A DNA stretch of 64,000 nt from Palsa-343 sp036269135 (GTDB lineage: Bacteria; Acidobacteriota; Terriglobia; Terriglobales; Acidobacteriaceae). Positions 1 to 8,374 of this stretch are shown piece after piece (the first letter of the stretch is position 1; each line of letters starts with the position of its first letter). The translations under genes and the position numbers were made by a program. The notes beneath the pieces were generated by a model, which made no database searches, was not told the origin of the DNA, and saw only the letters and a list, made by a program, of their open reading frames with translations. The stretch spans positions 62,001 to 126,000 of the forward strand of contig DATASQ010000050.1 in NCBI GenBank assembly GCA_036269135.1. Reading direction: 5' to 3'.

Positions 1-1605
1 GCGATAGAAAGAGATTCCGTACTGAACATCCCGGCGCACATGCCACACCGCCACCAGGCCGGGGGGCGGGGTGATTTTGTTCAGGATCTGCGCCAGCGGG
101 CGCGCCGAGTAGGTCATGTCCATCAGGTTGATGTTGTGCTTGGTATTGGGCACCGGTCCGATGCCAAATACCGGTCCCACGCCGAAGATGTACAGCAGCA
201 GGATGATCATCGGCGTCATGGTGGCCACCCGCAGACGGTGCAGCCCGAACCGCGCCACGGTGATCAGGATGAACACGACCACGGCCACGCCCACCATGCT
301 CGCCGCCACGATCGCCTTCCCCGGAGGAATCGCCTCCGGGTTGTGCAGGTGCAGCGGCATCAGCAGCACGAACATGGTCAGGATGCCGGTCGAGATGGCA
401 TGGACCACGAGGATCCAGGTCTTCAGCCCCCGGCCGCGAATGCGGTTGAGGTAATCGCCCGCCAAAATAGCCAGCGGCGGTAACGCGGGCAGCACATAGC
501 CGGGCAGCTTCGACTCGGAAAAGGAGAAGAAGACGATCGGCACCAGCGCCCACAGCACCAGAAACTCCGGAAAAGCGTCCCCCGCGCGTCCGTGACCGAC
601 GTAATGGAATTTCGACCGCCGGGCCTTCCATTCGTTGATCGAGCCGCCGACGGCATCCACAAAGGAGGTCACGGCAATCACCGCCCACGGGGTAAGCCCC
701 AGCAGGACCACCGGCACGTAGTACCAGAACGGGTGATAGTGCTCGAAGCGGTTCGTGGCGAAGCGCTCGAGGTTGTGCTCGAGGAAAAAGATCTTGAGAA
801 AGGTCGGATTGCGCCGCTGCACCGCAATGAACCACGGCAAAACCATGGCGAAGTACAGGACGATCCCCGGCCACCACAAACTTCGTCGAAACAGCGACCA
901 CTCGCGCCGCAGGCCGGCGAAAATGCCGATGATCACCAGCGCCATGAACGGCGCCACCGGACCTTTGGCCAGGGTGGCGGCGCCCACGAAAAAGTAAATG
1001 TCAAAGAGCCAGAACTTACTGTTCGTCTCGTACCAGGCATACCAGCCCAGCATGCCGATGCAGAAGGGCGCCGCCAGCTGCATGTCGGTGGACGCGCCGC
1101 GCGCAAAGCTCAGAATGCCCGCGCAGGAGGCCGTGATCAGCGCCGCGTCCAGCTGGCCTCCGTTACGGAAGCGCCGGATGTGCAGGTAGATGAGCACCAC
1201 CAGCATGAAGGCGAAACTGGCGGAAGGCAGGCGCGCCGACCAGTCGTGAATGCCAAACTCGCGGAAAGCGAACATGGCGCGCCAGTAATAGAGCGCCGGT
1301 TTTTCCAGCCAGGGATGACCCCAGAGCACCGGTGTGACGTAGTCTTTGCGCGTCAGCATCTCGCGCGCCACCTGGGCATAGCGCGGCTCGTCGGCCCCCA
1401 CCAGGCCGATGCCGTCGCCGCCAAAGATGGGCACGAGTCCGTAGAAGAAGAAGAACGCGGTCAGGCAGAAAAGGGTCGCCGCTTCGGCGATCTCCGCCAT
1501 GGCGGGAAACCGGAGACGGGCCTGGGCGAAAAGGCTCGGCCGCCCCGGCGCGACGTCGCCGGAGTTTCTTTTGTTGAGTTTCGAGCGCTTCGGAGTCTCG
1601 GCCAC
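1..1605 (-). CDS. ArnT/PMT-type (GT39) membrane glycosyltransferase, C-terminus cut by window edge
   Basis: A multi-pass membrane protein that runs off the left edge, so about 535 codons are visible and the C-terminus is missing. After a basic cytoplasmic start there is a hydrophobic helix (AATLFCLTAFFFFYGLVP), then the loop GADEPRYAQVAREM. That acidic DE-RYA loop is the hallmark of the ArnT/GT39 family, which moves sugars from undecaprenyl-phosphate carriers on the periplasmic face. Further hydrophobic segments follow, including KGPVAPFMALVIIGIF and HNLERFATNRFEHYHPFWYY, both typical of this family. The GTG at 1605 lies 10 bp after the stop of the DHH gene and gives a positively charged N-terminus; the ATG at 1500 (MAEIAEAATL) is the alternative. 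The acceptor cannot be told from sequence; lipid A or other envelope glycan is plausible because Kdo and heptose genes occur elsewhere in the window. Confidence 0.85.
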   Translation of the reverse strand, partial: MAETPKRSKLNKRNSGDVAPGRPSLFAQARLRFPAMAEIAEAATLFCLTAFFFFYGLVPIFGGDGIGLVGADEPRYAQVAREMLTRKDYVTPVLWGHPWLEKPALYYWRAMFAFREFGIHDWSARLPSASFAFMLVVLIYLHIRRFRNGGQLDAALITASCAGILSFARGASTDMQLAAPFCIGMLGWYAWYETNSKFWLFDIYFFVGAATLAKGPVAPFMALVIIGIFAGLRREWSLFRRSLWWPGIVLYFAMVLPWFIAVQRRNPTFLKIFFLEHNLERFATNRFEHYHPFWYYVPVVLLGLTPWAVIAVTSFVDAVGGSINEWKARRSKFHYVGHGRAGDAFPEFLVLWALVPIVFFSFSESKLPGYVLPALPPLAILAGDYLNRIRGRGLKTWILVVHAISTGILTMFVLLMPLHLHNPEAIPPGKAIVAASMVGVAVVVFILITVARFGLHRLRVATMTPMIILLLYIFGVGPVFGIGPVPNTKHNINLMDMTYSARPLAQILNKITPPPGLVAVWHVRRDVQYGISFYR

Positions 1606-1614
1606 GGTTCCGAG

Positions 1615-2682
1615 TCAGGCTAACAGATTCCTATTGGGTTCCATCGGATTCGATGCAGAACCGGATACCACAGTCATCAATTCCCGCCGCATGGTCTCCA
1701 GAATGCGCCCGGTGGCGCCCGCCAGCGAACCCTCCAGGGTGCAGCCTCCCGCGTGCCGATGGCCGCCCCCGCCAAAGCTCGCGGCAATCCGCGCCACATC
1801 CAGCCCGCCCTTGCTGCGCAGCGACAGCCGCACCCGCCCGTCCGGCAGCTCGCGCAGCAGCACCGCCCCCTCCACGCCGGCAATCCCGATCGCGTAGTTC
1901 ACAATCCCTTCGCAGTCCTCCTCGGCGGCGCCGGCCCGCGCCATATCGGCATGGGTCACCCACAGCCAGGCCAGACGGCCTTCGCGGTGCAGGTTGGAGA
2001 GCGCGGCGCCCAGCAGCATCATCTTGGAGAGCGGATTGGAAAAATAGACCTCGCGCGCAATCCTCGCCGGATCGGCGCCGCACGCCACCAGCGTTCCGGC
2101 CAGCTCGAAGGCATGGGCATCCGTCCCCTCATAGCAAAAAGATCCCGTATCGGTCAGCAGGGCCGCGTACAGGCAGGCCGCCATGGCCGGGGACACCTCC
2201 ACCGATACCGCCTGCGCCAGCTTGTAGACCATTTCCGCGACCGCGCAGGCATCGTTCTCGATCCAGTTCACGTCCGCGAATGCCCGGCCGGTGGCATGGT
2301 GGTCGATGTTGACCAGCACCCGCCCCTCCAGCCCGGCCAGGCGCGAGCGTGGTATGCCGTCGCACTCCAGCAGGATCACCGCGTCGTAATCGCCCTCCAC
2401 GCGCTGGCTGTGGCGGATCGTCTCCGCGCACGGGAGCGATCGATAGATCCGCGGCACCGGATCGGCCGAAAACAGATCCCCCTGCTTGCCCAGTTGCGCC
2501 AGGATCATGCCGCAGGCCAGCATCGATCCGACGGCATCGCCGTCGGGCCGTGCGTGCGAACCGATGGCGAATCGCCACCCCTTCCGGATCACGTCCAGGA
2601 CCGCGGAAAGTCCTTCGCGGTTCGGAAGCGCCCCCGCGCCCTGAGTGCTGCGCCCGACCGGAATGTCGTGTCCTGCCGCCAT
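1615..2682 (-). CDS. nrnA: DHH/DHHA1 family phosphoesterase (NrnA-like nanoRNase/pAp phosphatase)
   Basis: A 355-residue cytosolic phosphoesterase of the NrnA type, a family that degrades short oligonucleotides and 3'-phosphoadenosine 5'-phosphate. Seen in sequence: SHARPDGDAVGS at residues 42-53 (metal-binding motif I), the family-naming Asp-His-His at 127-129 within VNIDHHATG, and near the C-terminus FGGGGHRHAGG, the DHHA1 substrate-binding motif. The ATG at 2682 follows an AGGG. It lies 53 bp downstream of rbfA on the same strand; rbfA next to a DHH gene is a widespread arrangement linking ribosome maturation and RNA turnover. The glycosyltransferase gene follows after 9 bp, so the three may be co-transcribed. 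The symbol is by family; the exact substrate is not proven. Confidence 0.88.
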   Translation of the reverse strand: MAAGHDIPVGRSTQGAGALPNREGLSAVLDVIRKGWRFAIGSHARPDGDAVGSMLACGMILAQLGKQGDLFSADPVPRIYRSLPCAETIRHSQRVEGDYDAVILLECDGIPRSRLAGLEGRVLVNIDHHATGRAFADVNWIENDACAVAEMVYKLAQAVSVEVSPAMAACLYAALLTDTGSFCYEGTDAHAFELAGTLVACGADPARIAREVYFSNPLSKMMLLGAALSNLHREGRLAWLWVTHADMARAGAAEEDCEGIVNYAIGIAGVEGAVLLRELPDGRVRLSLRSKGGLDVARIAASFGGGGHRHAGGCTLEGSLAGATGRILETMRRELMTVVSGSASNPMEPNRNLLA

Positions 2683-2735
2683 GATCCCTGATTCTCAGCC
2701 ACTCGCCCGAGCCACTGGTTCCCAGCCTGCCGTTC

Positions 2736-3125
2736 TCAGCCTGCCTGGTGCCGATCCGCCGCCGCCTGCCGCTTCCGGGTCCGCCCCAGCAGCTCGTCGA
2801 TCCTTGCCTTCATCTTCTCGGAGCGGTCGATGTGGAACGTCAGTTCCGGCACAAAGCGCACGCCCATCCGCTCCAGCAGCTCATGCCGGATGTAGCCGCG
2901 TGCCGCCATCAAGCCATCCAGCGTGTCGGCTTCTTCCCTGGCGCCGCCATCCACCGCCACATAGATCAGCGCCGATTTCCCCCCCGGATTCAGCACCACC
3001 TGGCTGACGTAGGCGAAGCTGATTCGCGGATCCGAAAGCTCGCCCTCGATCATCGCCCCAATCTCATCGCGCAGCGTCTCCGCCACGCGCTCCTGATGGT
3101 ATTTCCGACTTCTCTGCTCCGGCAT
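2736..3125 (-). CDS. rbfA: 30S ribosome-binding factor A
   Basis: A 129-residue protein of normal RbfA length. The family binds the 30S subunit and assists late 16S rRNA 5'-end maturation. The N-terminal RSRKYHQERVAETLRDEIG and ELSDPRISFAYVSQVVL match the conserved start and first beta strand; RFVPELTFHID and a basic helix complete the single KH-like domain. The ATG at 3125 is preceded by AGGAG with a 7-base spacer, a good ribosome-binding site. The C-terminal extension (RKRQAAADRHQAG) is basic and poorly conserved. It lies upstream of the DHH phosphoesterase in the same direction. Confidence 0.93.
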   Translation of the reverse strand: MPEQRSRKYHQERVAETLRDEIGAMIEGELSDPRISFAYVSQVVLNPGGKSALIYVAVDGGAREEADTLDGLMAARGYIRHELLERMGVRFVPELTFHIDRSEKMKARIDELLGRTRKRQAAADRHQAG

Positions 3126-3196
3126 AACTCAACTCCTCCCACCGCTGCCCCGGTGGGATTACCAATATGGAATAAACGCTTGAGAATATCAGACCT

Positions 3197-3218
3197 GGAG
3201 GGTCGTTGAACCCCCTCC
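3197..3218. terminator. Short hairpin between the GAF/SpoIIE gene and rbfA
   Basis: GGAGGG at 3197-3202 and CCCTCC at 3213-3218 can pair around a 10-base loop. It lies in the 160-base gap downstream of the phosphatase gene. On the minus strand no run of U follows, so it is only a weak terminator or processing-site candidate. Confidence 0.25.
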
Positions 3219-3286
3219 TTTGCCTGCTCACAAAGAAATTGAACCCGAATCGGGCAGGGAAGATGTTTTGCGCGAATCCGACGGGT

Positions 3287-5230
3287 CTACACCACCCGCA
3301 GCACCAGCACCGTCTCGTCGTCGAACCGGTCCCGCTTTCCCTGGAAGCGGCCCACTTCCGTAAGCACGCTCTCGGCCAGCTTCGACGCCGACTTCTGGCG
3401 ATACTTCCGCACACACGCGAGCAGCCGATCGTTCCCGAACATCTCGCCCGCCGCATTCTGCGCATCCACAATGCCATCGCTGAAGAACACCACCGAATCG
3501 CCCGGCTGGGTGGCGATGCTGAATTGCTCCCACGTGGCATTGGGAAACATGCCCAGGGGGAAGCCTTCCGCGCGAATGGTCTCGATCTCGTCGCCGTGGC
3601 AGAAAAGCGGCTGCACCGATCCGCCGTTGGCGATTTGCAGGGTCAGGTTCTCGTCGTTCCACAGGCCGTACAGCATGGTCACGTACTGCGAGTCGAGCTT
3701 GCGCTCCTGCAGCGCATCGTTGAGCATGCGCAGCATCTCGGAAGGCGAAGGATGCTGGCTGGCCGCCGAGCGCATGATGCCGCTCACCAGAGCTGCATAG
3801 AGCGCCGCCGGCGCCGCCTTCCCGCTCACATCCCCCAGAGCAATCGCGCTGCGGTTCACGTCGTAGGGCAGGAAGTCGTAGAGATCCCCGCCAATGGTGC
3901 GCGCCGGCAAAAAACGCGCGGCAAACTCCGCCCGCTTGTGCTGCGGCTTCGCGGGAGGCAGCAGGCGCAGCTGCACCTCGCGCGCCATGGCCAGATCCCG
4001 CTCCAGACGCTGTTCCTGCTGGGCCACGCGCTGGTACAGTTGCGCGTTTTCCAGGGCGATGGCCAGCTGTGCCGCCAGCGTTGTGACCGACCGCTCATGG
4101 TCTTCGTTGAAAAAATGCGCGCGGGGATGTTCGATGTCCAGCGCACCGATCGCCCGCCCCTTATAGATCAGCGGCACCACCATCTCGGAGCGCGTCTCCG
4201 GATTCACCATCCGGTAACGCGAATCCTTGCGGACGTCGCTCACCAGAAGCGCGCGCCTTTCCTCAATGGCCGCGCCGACCAGACCCTGGCCCAGCGCGAG
4301 CGGCTCCCCTTTTACCCCGGTCGTCGCATTCCCGCTTCCGGCTGCGGCCGCTGAGGCCAGCGTTTCCGGGCCCGCCGTCGAGGAGGACTCCCACAGGCTC
4401 CGCCGCTCCTCACGCGGCTTGCCCTCGTGCCGCGGTGGCAGGCGAATCGCCAGCCTGCTTTCAATCACGTTGTCGCGCTCGTTCACCAGCCACACCGACA
4501 GCATCTGGTAGTCGATAATGCGGCGGATCAGCTGACCCACCCGCTGCAGCAGCTCGTCCGGATCCAGAATCGACGTGATCTCCCGGCTGATCTCGTTCAG
4601 CACCTGCAGCGTCTGCGCCTGTCGCGACACCCGCGTATACAGCCGCGCGTTCTCAATGGCTCCGGCAATGCGCGAGGCCGTCAGCGTGAGCAGGTGCAGA
4701 TGCTCCGGCTTGAAATAATTCAGCTGTTCGGACTGGATATCGATCACGCCGATCACCCGATTCTTCGTGATCAGCGGAACCGCCAGCTCCGAACGCACCT
4801 CGGGATTGGCATCGATGTAGTTTTCTGTCCGGGTAACGTCGTTGATCAGCATGGCCTGGCGCGTCTGCGCCACCTGGCCGACAATCCCCTGTCCCATGCG
4901 AATCCGCAGCCGCTCGACCTCCGGCCGGTGACCGATCTGGAAACGCATGCGCAGATCGTGGGTGCGGTCATTAATCAGCAGGATGGCGAAAATCTTATAG
5001 TCGATCACCGCTCGCACCAGCGACGCCGTGCGTTCGAGCAGGGTACGCAGATCGAGCGTGGTGTTCAGCGTGTCGGCCAGCCGGATCAGGAACTCCGTCT
5101 GCAGCGGATCGACCTGCACCTGGGCGGACCGCGGCGCCGTTTCCGGCGAAACCGGCCGGTAATCCCCTTCCCATTCGTGTTCGGCGTGCCGGGCCTGGTC
5201 CGTCGTTTTATTCCGGGGATCTTCGCTCAC
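3287..5230 (-). CDS. GAF-GAF-SpoIIE (PP2C-type) serine phosphatase
   Basis: About 647 residues. Two GAF sensor domains can be followed: one from roughly residue 30 (LADTLNTTLDLRTLLERTA...) to 190 and a second from about 200 (EISREITSILDPDELLQRV...) to 410. A coiled linker (QRLERDLAMAREVQLRLLP) leads into a SpoIIE/RsbU phosphatase domain with IGGDLYDFLPYD, ALGDVSGKAAPAALY and a C-terminal FDDETVLVLRVV, which hold the metal-binding aspartates. Such proteins dephosphorylate anti-sigma-factor antagonists in partner-switching stress signalling; no partner kinase or STAS gene lies nearby. GTG at 5230 sits just after AGGAGA and is preferred; an in-frame GTG at 5257 would add nine residues. A proline/alanine/serine stretch near residue 300 separates parts of the second GAF domain. 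Confidence 0.88.
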   Translation of the reverse strand: MSEDPRNKTTDQARHAEHEWEGDYRPVSPETAPRSAQVQVDPLQTEFLIRLADTLNTTLDLRTLLERTASLVRAVIDYKIFAILLINDRTHDLRMRFQIGHRPEVERLRIRMGQGIVGQVAQTRQAMLINDVTRTENYIDANPEVRSELAVPLITKNRVIGVIDIQSEQLNYFKPEHLHLLTLTASRIAGAIENARLYTRVSRQAQTLQVLNEISREITSILDPDELLQRVGQLIRRIIDYQMLSVWLVNERDNVIESRLAIRLPPRHEGKPREERRSLWESSSTAGPETLASAAAAGSGNATTGVKGEPLALGQGLVGAAIEERRALLVSDVRKDSRYRMVNPETRSEMVVPLIYKGRAIGALDIEHPRAHFFNEDHERSVTTLAAQLAIALENAQLYQRVAQQEQRLERDLAMAREVQLRLLPPAKPQHKRAEFAARFLPARTIGGDLYDFLPYDVNRSAIALGDVSGKAAPAALYAALVSGIMRSAASQHPSPSEMLRMLNDALQERKLDSQYVTMLYGLWNDENLTLQIANGGSVQPLFCHGDEIETIRAEGFPLGMFPNATWEQFSIATQPGDSVVFFSDGIVDAQNAAGEMFGNDRLLACVRKYRQKSASKLAESVLTEVGRFQGKRDRFDDETVLVLRVV

Positions 5231-5336
5231 AATTCTCCTGGGCGCGCACGGCGGCACGCGACCGAACGATTGCCATCATACGGTGTTTTCCATCCTCGCG
5301 GGACATGCCTGGCGAGCGCCTTCCGGCCGCCGGAGA

Positions 5337-6092
5337 TTATGCGCTCAGTTCGTGGAGTATCGCCACGCCCGCGCTGGCGCCCAGACGATTCGCCCCCGCT
5401 TCCAGCATCCGCCGCGCATCGGCCAGGGTGCGAATGCCTCCCGAGGCCTTCACCCCGCACCGTCCGCCCGCCACCCCCCGCAGCATGGCCACATCTTCCG
5501 GCGTCGCTCCCCCCGTCGAAAACCCCGTGCTGGTCTTCAGAAAGTCCGCGCCCGCGGCAATCGCCAGCTCCGACGCCCGCAGCTTTTCCTCCACACTGAG
5601 CAGGCACGTTTCCAGGATCACCTTCACGATCGACCCGGCGTCGTGGCACACTTCCACCACGCCGCGGATCTCCTGCTGCGCGGCATGGTTCTCCCCGGAT
5701 TTCAGCAGCCCGATGTTGATCACCATGTCCACATCGTGCGCGCCCAGCTTCACCAGCGCGGCCGCCTCCTCGCGCTTGGTGCTGCCCAGCGAAGCGCCCA
5801 GCGGAAAGCCCACCACCGCGCCTACCGGAATGCCGCTGCCGGCCAGCTCCGCATAGGCCAGAGCGGTCCACGTGGGATTGACCATGGCCGAGGCAAAGCC
5901 GTGTTGTGCCGCTTCCTGGCAGAGGCGGACCACCTGGTCTTCGGTCGCGTCCGGCTTCAGCAGAGTGTGGTCGATGACCGCGGCCAGGTACCGCCGCGAG
6001 CCCAGCGCCTGTCGCGCAAAGCTCTCCGCGTCGAACCCGGTTACTTCCCGTTCTTCGTCTTCCTGATCGAGGAGGTGAATCTGCGTACTCAT
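5337..6092 (-). CDS. deoC: Deoxyribose-phosphate aldolase
   Basis: About 251 residues, the usual DeoC length. The enzyme cleaves 2-deoxyribose 5-phosphate to glyceraldehyde 3-phosphate and acetaldehyde in nucleoside salvage. Visible motifs: IDHTLLKPDAT near the N-terminus, VVGFPLGAS, the catalytic Schiff-base lysine in ADFLKTSTGF, and VKASGGIRT with the second active-site lysine. The ATG at 6092 has AGGAG about ten bases upstream. An in-frame start at 6149 would add 19 basic residues and run into the 3' end of hpt, so it is less likely. It follows hpt by 16 bases on the same strand, which fits a purine/nucleoside salvage unit. Confidence 0.93.
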   Translation of the reverse strand: MSTQIHLLDQEDEEREVTGFDAESFARQALGSRRYLAAVIDHTLLKPDATEDQVVRLCQEAAQHGFASAMVNPTWTALAYAELAGSGIPVGAVVGFPLGASLGSTKREEAAALVKLGAHDVDMVINIGLLKSGENHAAQQEIRGVVEVCHDAGSIVKVILETCLLSVEEKLRASELAIAAGADFLKTSTGFSTGGATPEDVAMLRGVAGGRCGVKASGGIRTLADARRMLEAGANRLGASAGVAILHELSA

Positions 6093-6108
6093 GGGGGCAA
6101 AACTCCTT

Positions 6109-6702
6109 TCAGCCCGCCGATTCTTTCGGATTTCCCGCACTGCCCGCATTCGGGGCTCCGGAAACGTCCAACGGCATCAGACAGATGTCCGGCAGGTTCC
6201 GGTAGCGTTCCGCGAAATCCATCCCATAACCAATAACGAACTGATTGGGAATGGTAAATCCCACATAATCGGCATCGATTTTTACCAGCCGCCGCGACGG
6301 CTTGTCGAGCAGCGCCGCAATCCGCAGCGTTTTCGGGTGGTGTTGTTCCAGCAGGTTGCGGAGGAACCCCAGAGTCAGGCCGGTATCCAGAATGTCCTCC
6401 ACGAGAATCACGTTCTTCCCTTCAATCGAGTGGTCCAGATCTTTGATGAGCTTGACCGCCCCGGTGGTGTGCTGTTCTTTTCCGTAGCTCGAGACCGCCA
6501 CAAAATCAAAGGTGTTGTCCACGCAGATGCTGCGCGCCAGGTCGGCCAGAAAAATGGCTGCGCCCTTCAACACGCCCACCAGCACGATCTTCTCGCCGGC
6601 ATAATCCCGATCGATCTGTCGTCCCATTTCGCTCACGCGATGGCGAATGCGCTCGCGGCTGAACAAAACTTCAAGCCCCGCATGAATCCCGGTCGTGCTC
6701 AC
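6109..6702 (-). CDS. hpt: Hypoxanthine phosphoribosyltransferase
   Basis: About 197 residues. The enzyme makes IMP or GMP from the free base and PRPP. The PRPP-binding loop ILVEDILDTGLTL is intact, as are VLVGVLKGAAIFLADL and VAVSSYGKEQHTTG. The C-terminal PNQFVIGYGMDFAERYRNLP is the conserved segment that contacts the base. GTG at 6702 (VSTTGIHAGLEVLFSRERI) gives a normal N-terminus. An ATG at 6756 would overlap the divergent lgt start and add 18 residues of arginine-rich sequence, so it is disfavoured. On the minus strand GATAAT (plus 6710-6715) lies 7 bases before the GTG and could be a -10 element giving a very short leader. deoC follows. Confidence 0.92.
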   Translation of the reverse strand: MSTTGIHAGLEVLFSRERIRHRVSEMGRQIDRDYAGEKIVLVGVLKGAAIFLADLARSICVDNTFDFVAVSSYGKEQHTTGAVKLIKDLDHSIEGKNVILVEDILDTGLTLGFLRNLLEQHHPKTLRIAALLDKPSRRLVKIDADYVGFTIPNQFVIGYGMDFAERYRNLPDICLMPLDVSGAPNAGSAGNPKESAG

Positions 6703-6735
6703 AGGTCCGATTATCTCCAATCCCCTTGTGGAAGC

Positions 6736-6741
6736 TATACT
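6736..6741 (+). promoter_or_regulatory. Candidate -10 element for lgt (TATACT)
   Basis: TATACT lies 13 bases before the lgt ATG in the 52-base divergent gap with hpt. No convincing -35 is seen at the matching distance. The call rests on the -10 alone and on similar hexamers close to other start codons in this window. Confidence 0.3.
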
Positions 6742-6754
6742 GGATCGACGCCGC

Positions 6755-7588
6755 ATGTATCCATTTATTCATATTGGACGCTTTTCCATCGGTACTTTTG
6801 GCATTCTCCTGTGGCTGGCCGCCGTCGCCGGCTGCTGGATTCTCTGGCTGAATTTCAAGCGCTGGCGCATCAACGCCGACGCCGTCAGTATCGTCGCCAT
6901 TGCGACCGTCGCCGGCGTCATCGGCGCCAAGCTCTGGCATGTGCTGGAAACGCCTCACGCCCTGATGGCCCATCCCGCCGACCTGCTCTTCGACCGTGCC
7001 GGTTTTGCCTGGTACGGGGGCCTCATCGTCGGCATTCTGGCCCTGCTCTGGCAGGCCCGCGTCTATAAGCTCGGCTCGCTCCGGATGCTGGACCTGGCCG
7101 CGCCCGCCGCCGCTCTGGGCTACGGCGTCGGCCGCCTCGGCTGCCTCATCTCCGGCGACGGCGATTACGGCCAGCCGACCCATCTGCCCTGGGGCATCGC
7201 CATGCCGAACGGCCTGGTGCCCACGACGCAGGTCTGCGTGGAATGGGGCTGGCCCGCGAGTTGCCGCGTCCAGCCTACGCCGATCTACGAATTGCTCGGC
7301 GCGATTCTCATCTGCTGGATCCTGTGGAAGCGCAGCTCCCCGCAAAACCCCAAGCCCCTGGGCGAGATTACCGGCGAGTATCTGGTCCTGACCGGCATCG
7401 CGCGCTTTCTGGTGGAGTTCATCCGCATCAATCCCCGCGTGCTGTGGGGCATGACCAATGCCCAGGCAGCCAGCCTGGGTTCCATCGTTTTCGGCCTGGT
7501 CCTCATCCTCCTGGCGCGCGCCCATGCCGCCAGAAAGAACGCTTCCGGCACAGGGCAGCCCGCCGCGACGGCTCACACGACGATCTGA
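6755..7588 (+). CDS. lgt: Prolipoprotein diacylglyceryl transferase
   Basis: About 277 residues with several membrane helices. The family transfers diacylglycerol from phosphatidylglycerol to the lipobox cysteine of prolipoproteins. Seen: FSIGTFGILLWLAAV near the start, GFAWYGGLIVG, the signature-like block YGVGRLGCLISGDGDYGQPT followed by HLPWGIAMP, and the C-terminal ARFLVEFIRINPRV. The signature is of the divergent type (GRLGC instead of GRIGN), also found in other non-proteobacterial Lgt proteins, so annotation rests on the overall pattern. ATG at 6755 (MYPFIHIGRFSIG) matches family N-termini; an in-frame upstream start at 6695 would overlap hpt. It is divergently transcribed from hpt. 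Confidence 0.87.
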   Translation: MYPFIHIGRFSIGTFGILLWLAAVAGCWILWLNFKRWRINADAVSIVAIATVAGVIGAKLWHVLETPHALMAHPADLLFDRAGFAWYGGLIVGILALLWQARVYKLGSLRMLDLAAPAAALGYGVGRLGCLISGDGDYGQPTHLPWGIAMPNGLVPTTQVCVEWGWPASCRVQPTPIYELLGAILICWILWKRSSPQNPKPLGEITGEYLVLTGIARFLVEFIRINPRVLWGMTNAQAASLGSIVFGLVLILLARAHAARKNASGTGQPAATAHTTI

Positions 7589-7604
7589 GCGGCGCCGCCG
7601 GCAT

Positions 7605-8024
7605 TCATCGTCCCCAGGGATTCACAACCCGAATCCCGCAGCCCTCGAAGTCTCGCGTATTCCCGGTAGCCAGCGTGGCGCCGTGCAGCCGGACAATCGC
7701 TGCGATCTGCGCATCCGCTGTCTTGACTGCGCGCCCGCTCGCCTTCCGCGCCGCCGCGATCTGCGCGTAATGGGGAGCGGCTGCCTCGTCAAAACCAAGG
7801 ACCCTCCCGGCAAGGGTCTCGAAGAAAATCAGGTCTGCGACTCGGCTCAGAGCGGCGCGCTTTCTTCCCTGCGGAAGAATCTCGATTCCGTACAGGATTT
7901 CGGCCTTGCTGATGGCCGTAGTGAACGCCTCAAGCGCCGTCTGCCCCTGGAGCCACGCCGCCACGGCCGGGTCAGGGCGCTCGCGCATGGCCTCCGACAG
8001 CACATTCGTGTCAACGACGATCAT
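7605..8024 (-). CDS. PIN-domain toxin of a FitAB/VapBC-type pair
   Basis: A 139-residue PIN endoribonuclease. MIVVDTNVLSE holds the first active-site aspartate, TTAISKAEILYGIEILP the second acidic residue, and AVKTADAQIAAI and LATGNTRDFEG the remaining acidic positions, so the catalytic set looks complete. The order and spacing match FitB. The ATG at 8024 overlaps the antitoxin stop as ATGA, so translation is probably coupled and the antitoxin made first. The 3' end faces the lgt stop 16 bases away. The product is expected to be a cytosolic RNase held inactive by its antitoxin; the RNA target is unknown. Confidence 0.9.
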   Translation of the reverse strand: MIVVDTNVLSEAMRERPDPAVAAWLQGQTALEAFTTAISKAEILYGIEILPQGRKRAALSRVADLIFFETLAGRVLGFDEAAAPHYAQIAAARKASGRAVKTADAQIAAIVRLHGATLATGNTRDFEGCGIRVVNPWGR

Positions 8025-8311
8025 CGACGGTGATCGTCATCGACGCCGTATTCCGCACCGGAGAAGTCCACGACCTCTCGCATGGGTCCGCGCGGTGCGA
8101 TCTCCAGGTCAATTCCGGCGATTCCCGCTTCCGCCAGGGAACTGCGAATCGCTTCATAAAGATTCCGAGTTTTCTCCGGGTGAGGTGCCCGGACGGCTAT
8201 CTCCAGAATCGTTCGCGCCTCTTCTTCCATGGAGCGGCCGTGTTCGGCTGCAAGAACGCGCAGTCTGGCCTTAACGGAATCATCGAGTTTGCGGACCGTG
8301 AGGCTTGCCAT
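8021..8311 (-). CDS. FitA-type ribbon-helix-helix antitoxin
   Basis: A 96-residue protein. The N-terminal MASLTVRKLDDSVKARLRVL with AAEHGRSMEEEARTIL is the Arc/FitA ribbon-helix-helix that dimerises and binds operator DNA. The acidic C-terminal part (EVVDFSGAEYGVDDDHRR) would wrap the toxin. It overlaps the PIN toxin by four bases. Immediately upstream is a perfect inverted repeat that suits autoregulation by the antitoxin-toxin complex. No other defence or mobile gene adjoins the pair, which sits between lgt and the aminopeptidase gene. Confidence 0.88.
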   Translation of the reverse strand: MASLTVRKLDDSVKARLRVLAAEHGRSMEEEARTILEIAVRAPHPEKTRNLYEAIRSSLAEAGIAGIDLEIAPRGPMREVVDFSGAEYGVDDDHRR

Positions 8312-8317
8312 CGACTG

Positions 8318-8348
8318 ATTTTAGCGTATTGCAATCAATGATTGCAAT
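8318..8348 (-). promoter_or_regulatory. Toxin-antitoxin promoter with palindromic operator
   Basis: A perfect 21-base inverted repeat, ATTGCAATCA-a-TGATTGCAAT, spans 8328-8348. A further partial copy (ATGCAAT) lies at 8351-8357. Read on the minus strand, TTGCAA (8342-8347) and TAAAAT (8318-8323) form -35 and -10 hexamers 18 bases apart, with the palindrome lying across the -35 and the spacer. The -10 is only 6 bases from the antitoxin ATG, so the mRNA is probably leaderless. Binding by the antitoxin is inferred from the FitAB family. Confidence 0.75.
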
Positions 8349-8374
8349 GAATGCAATGCGAGCCCCGGATTGGG

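Noticed and set aside
592..1623. Long plus-strand reading over the glycosyltransferase gene
   Set aside because: Rich in Arg/His/Gln with no recognisable domain; it mirrors the codon bias of the real minus-strand gene, which has clear membrane helices and the DEPRYA loop.
7605..8348. Toxin-antitoxin pair as part of a genomic island
   Set aside because: No integrase, transposase, tRNA or direct repeats border it, and base composition matches the neighbours.
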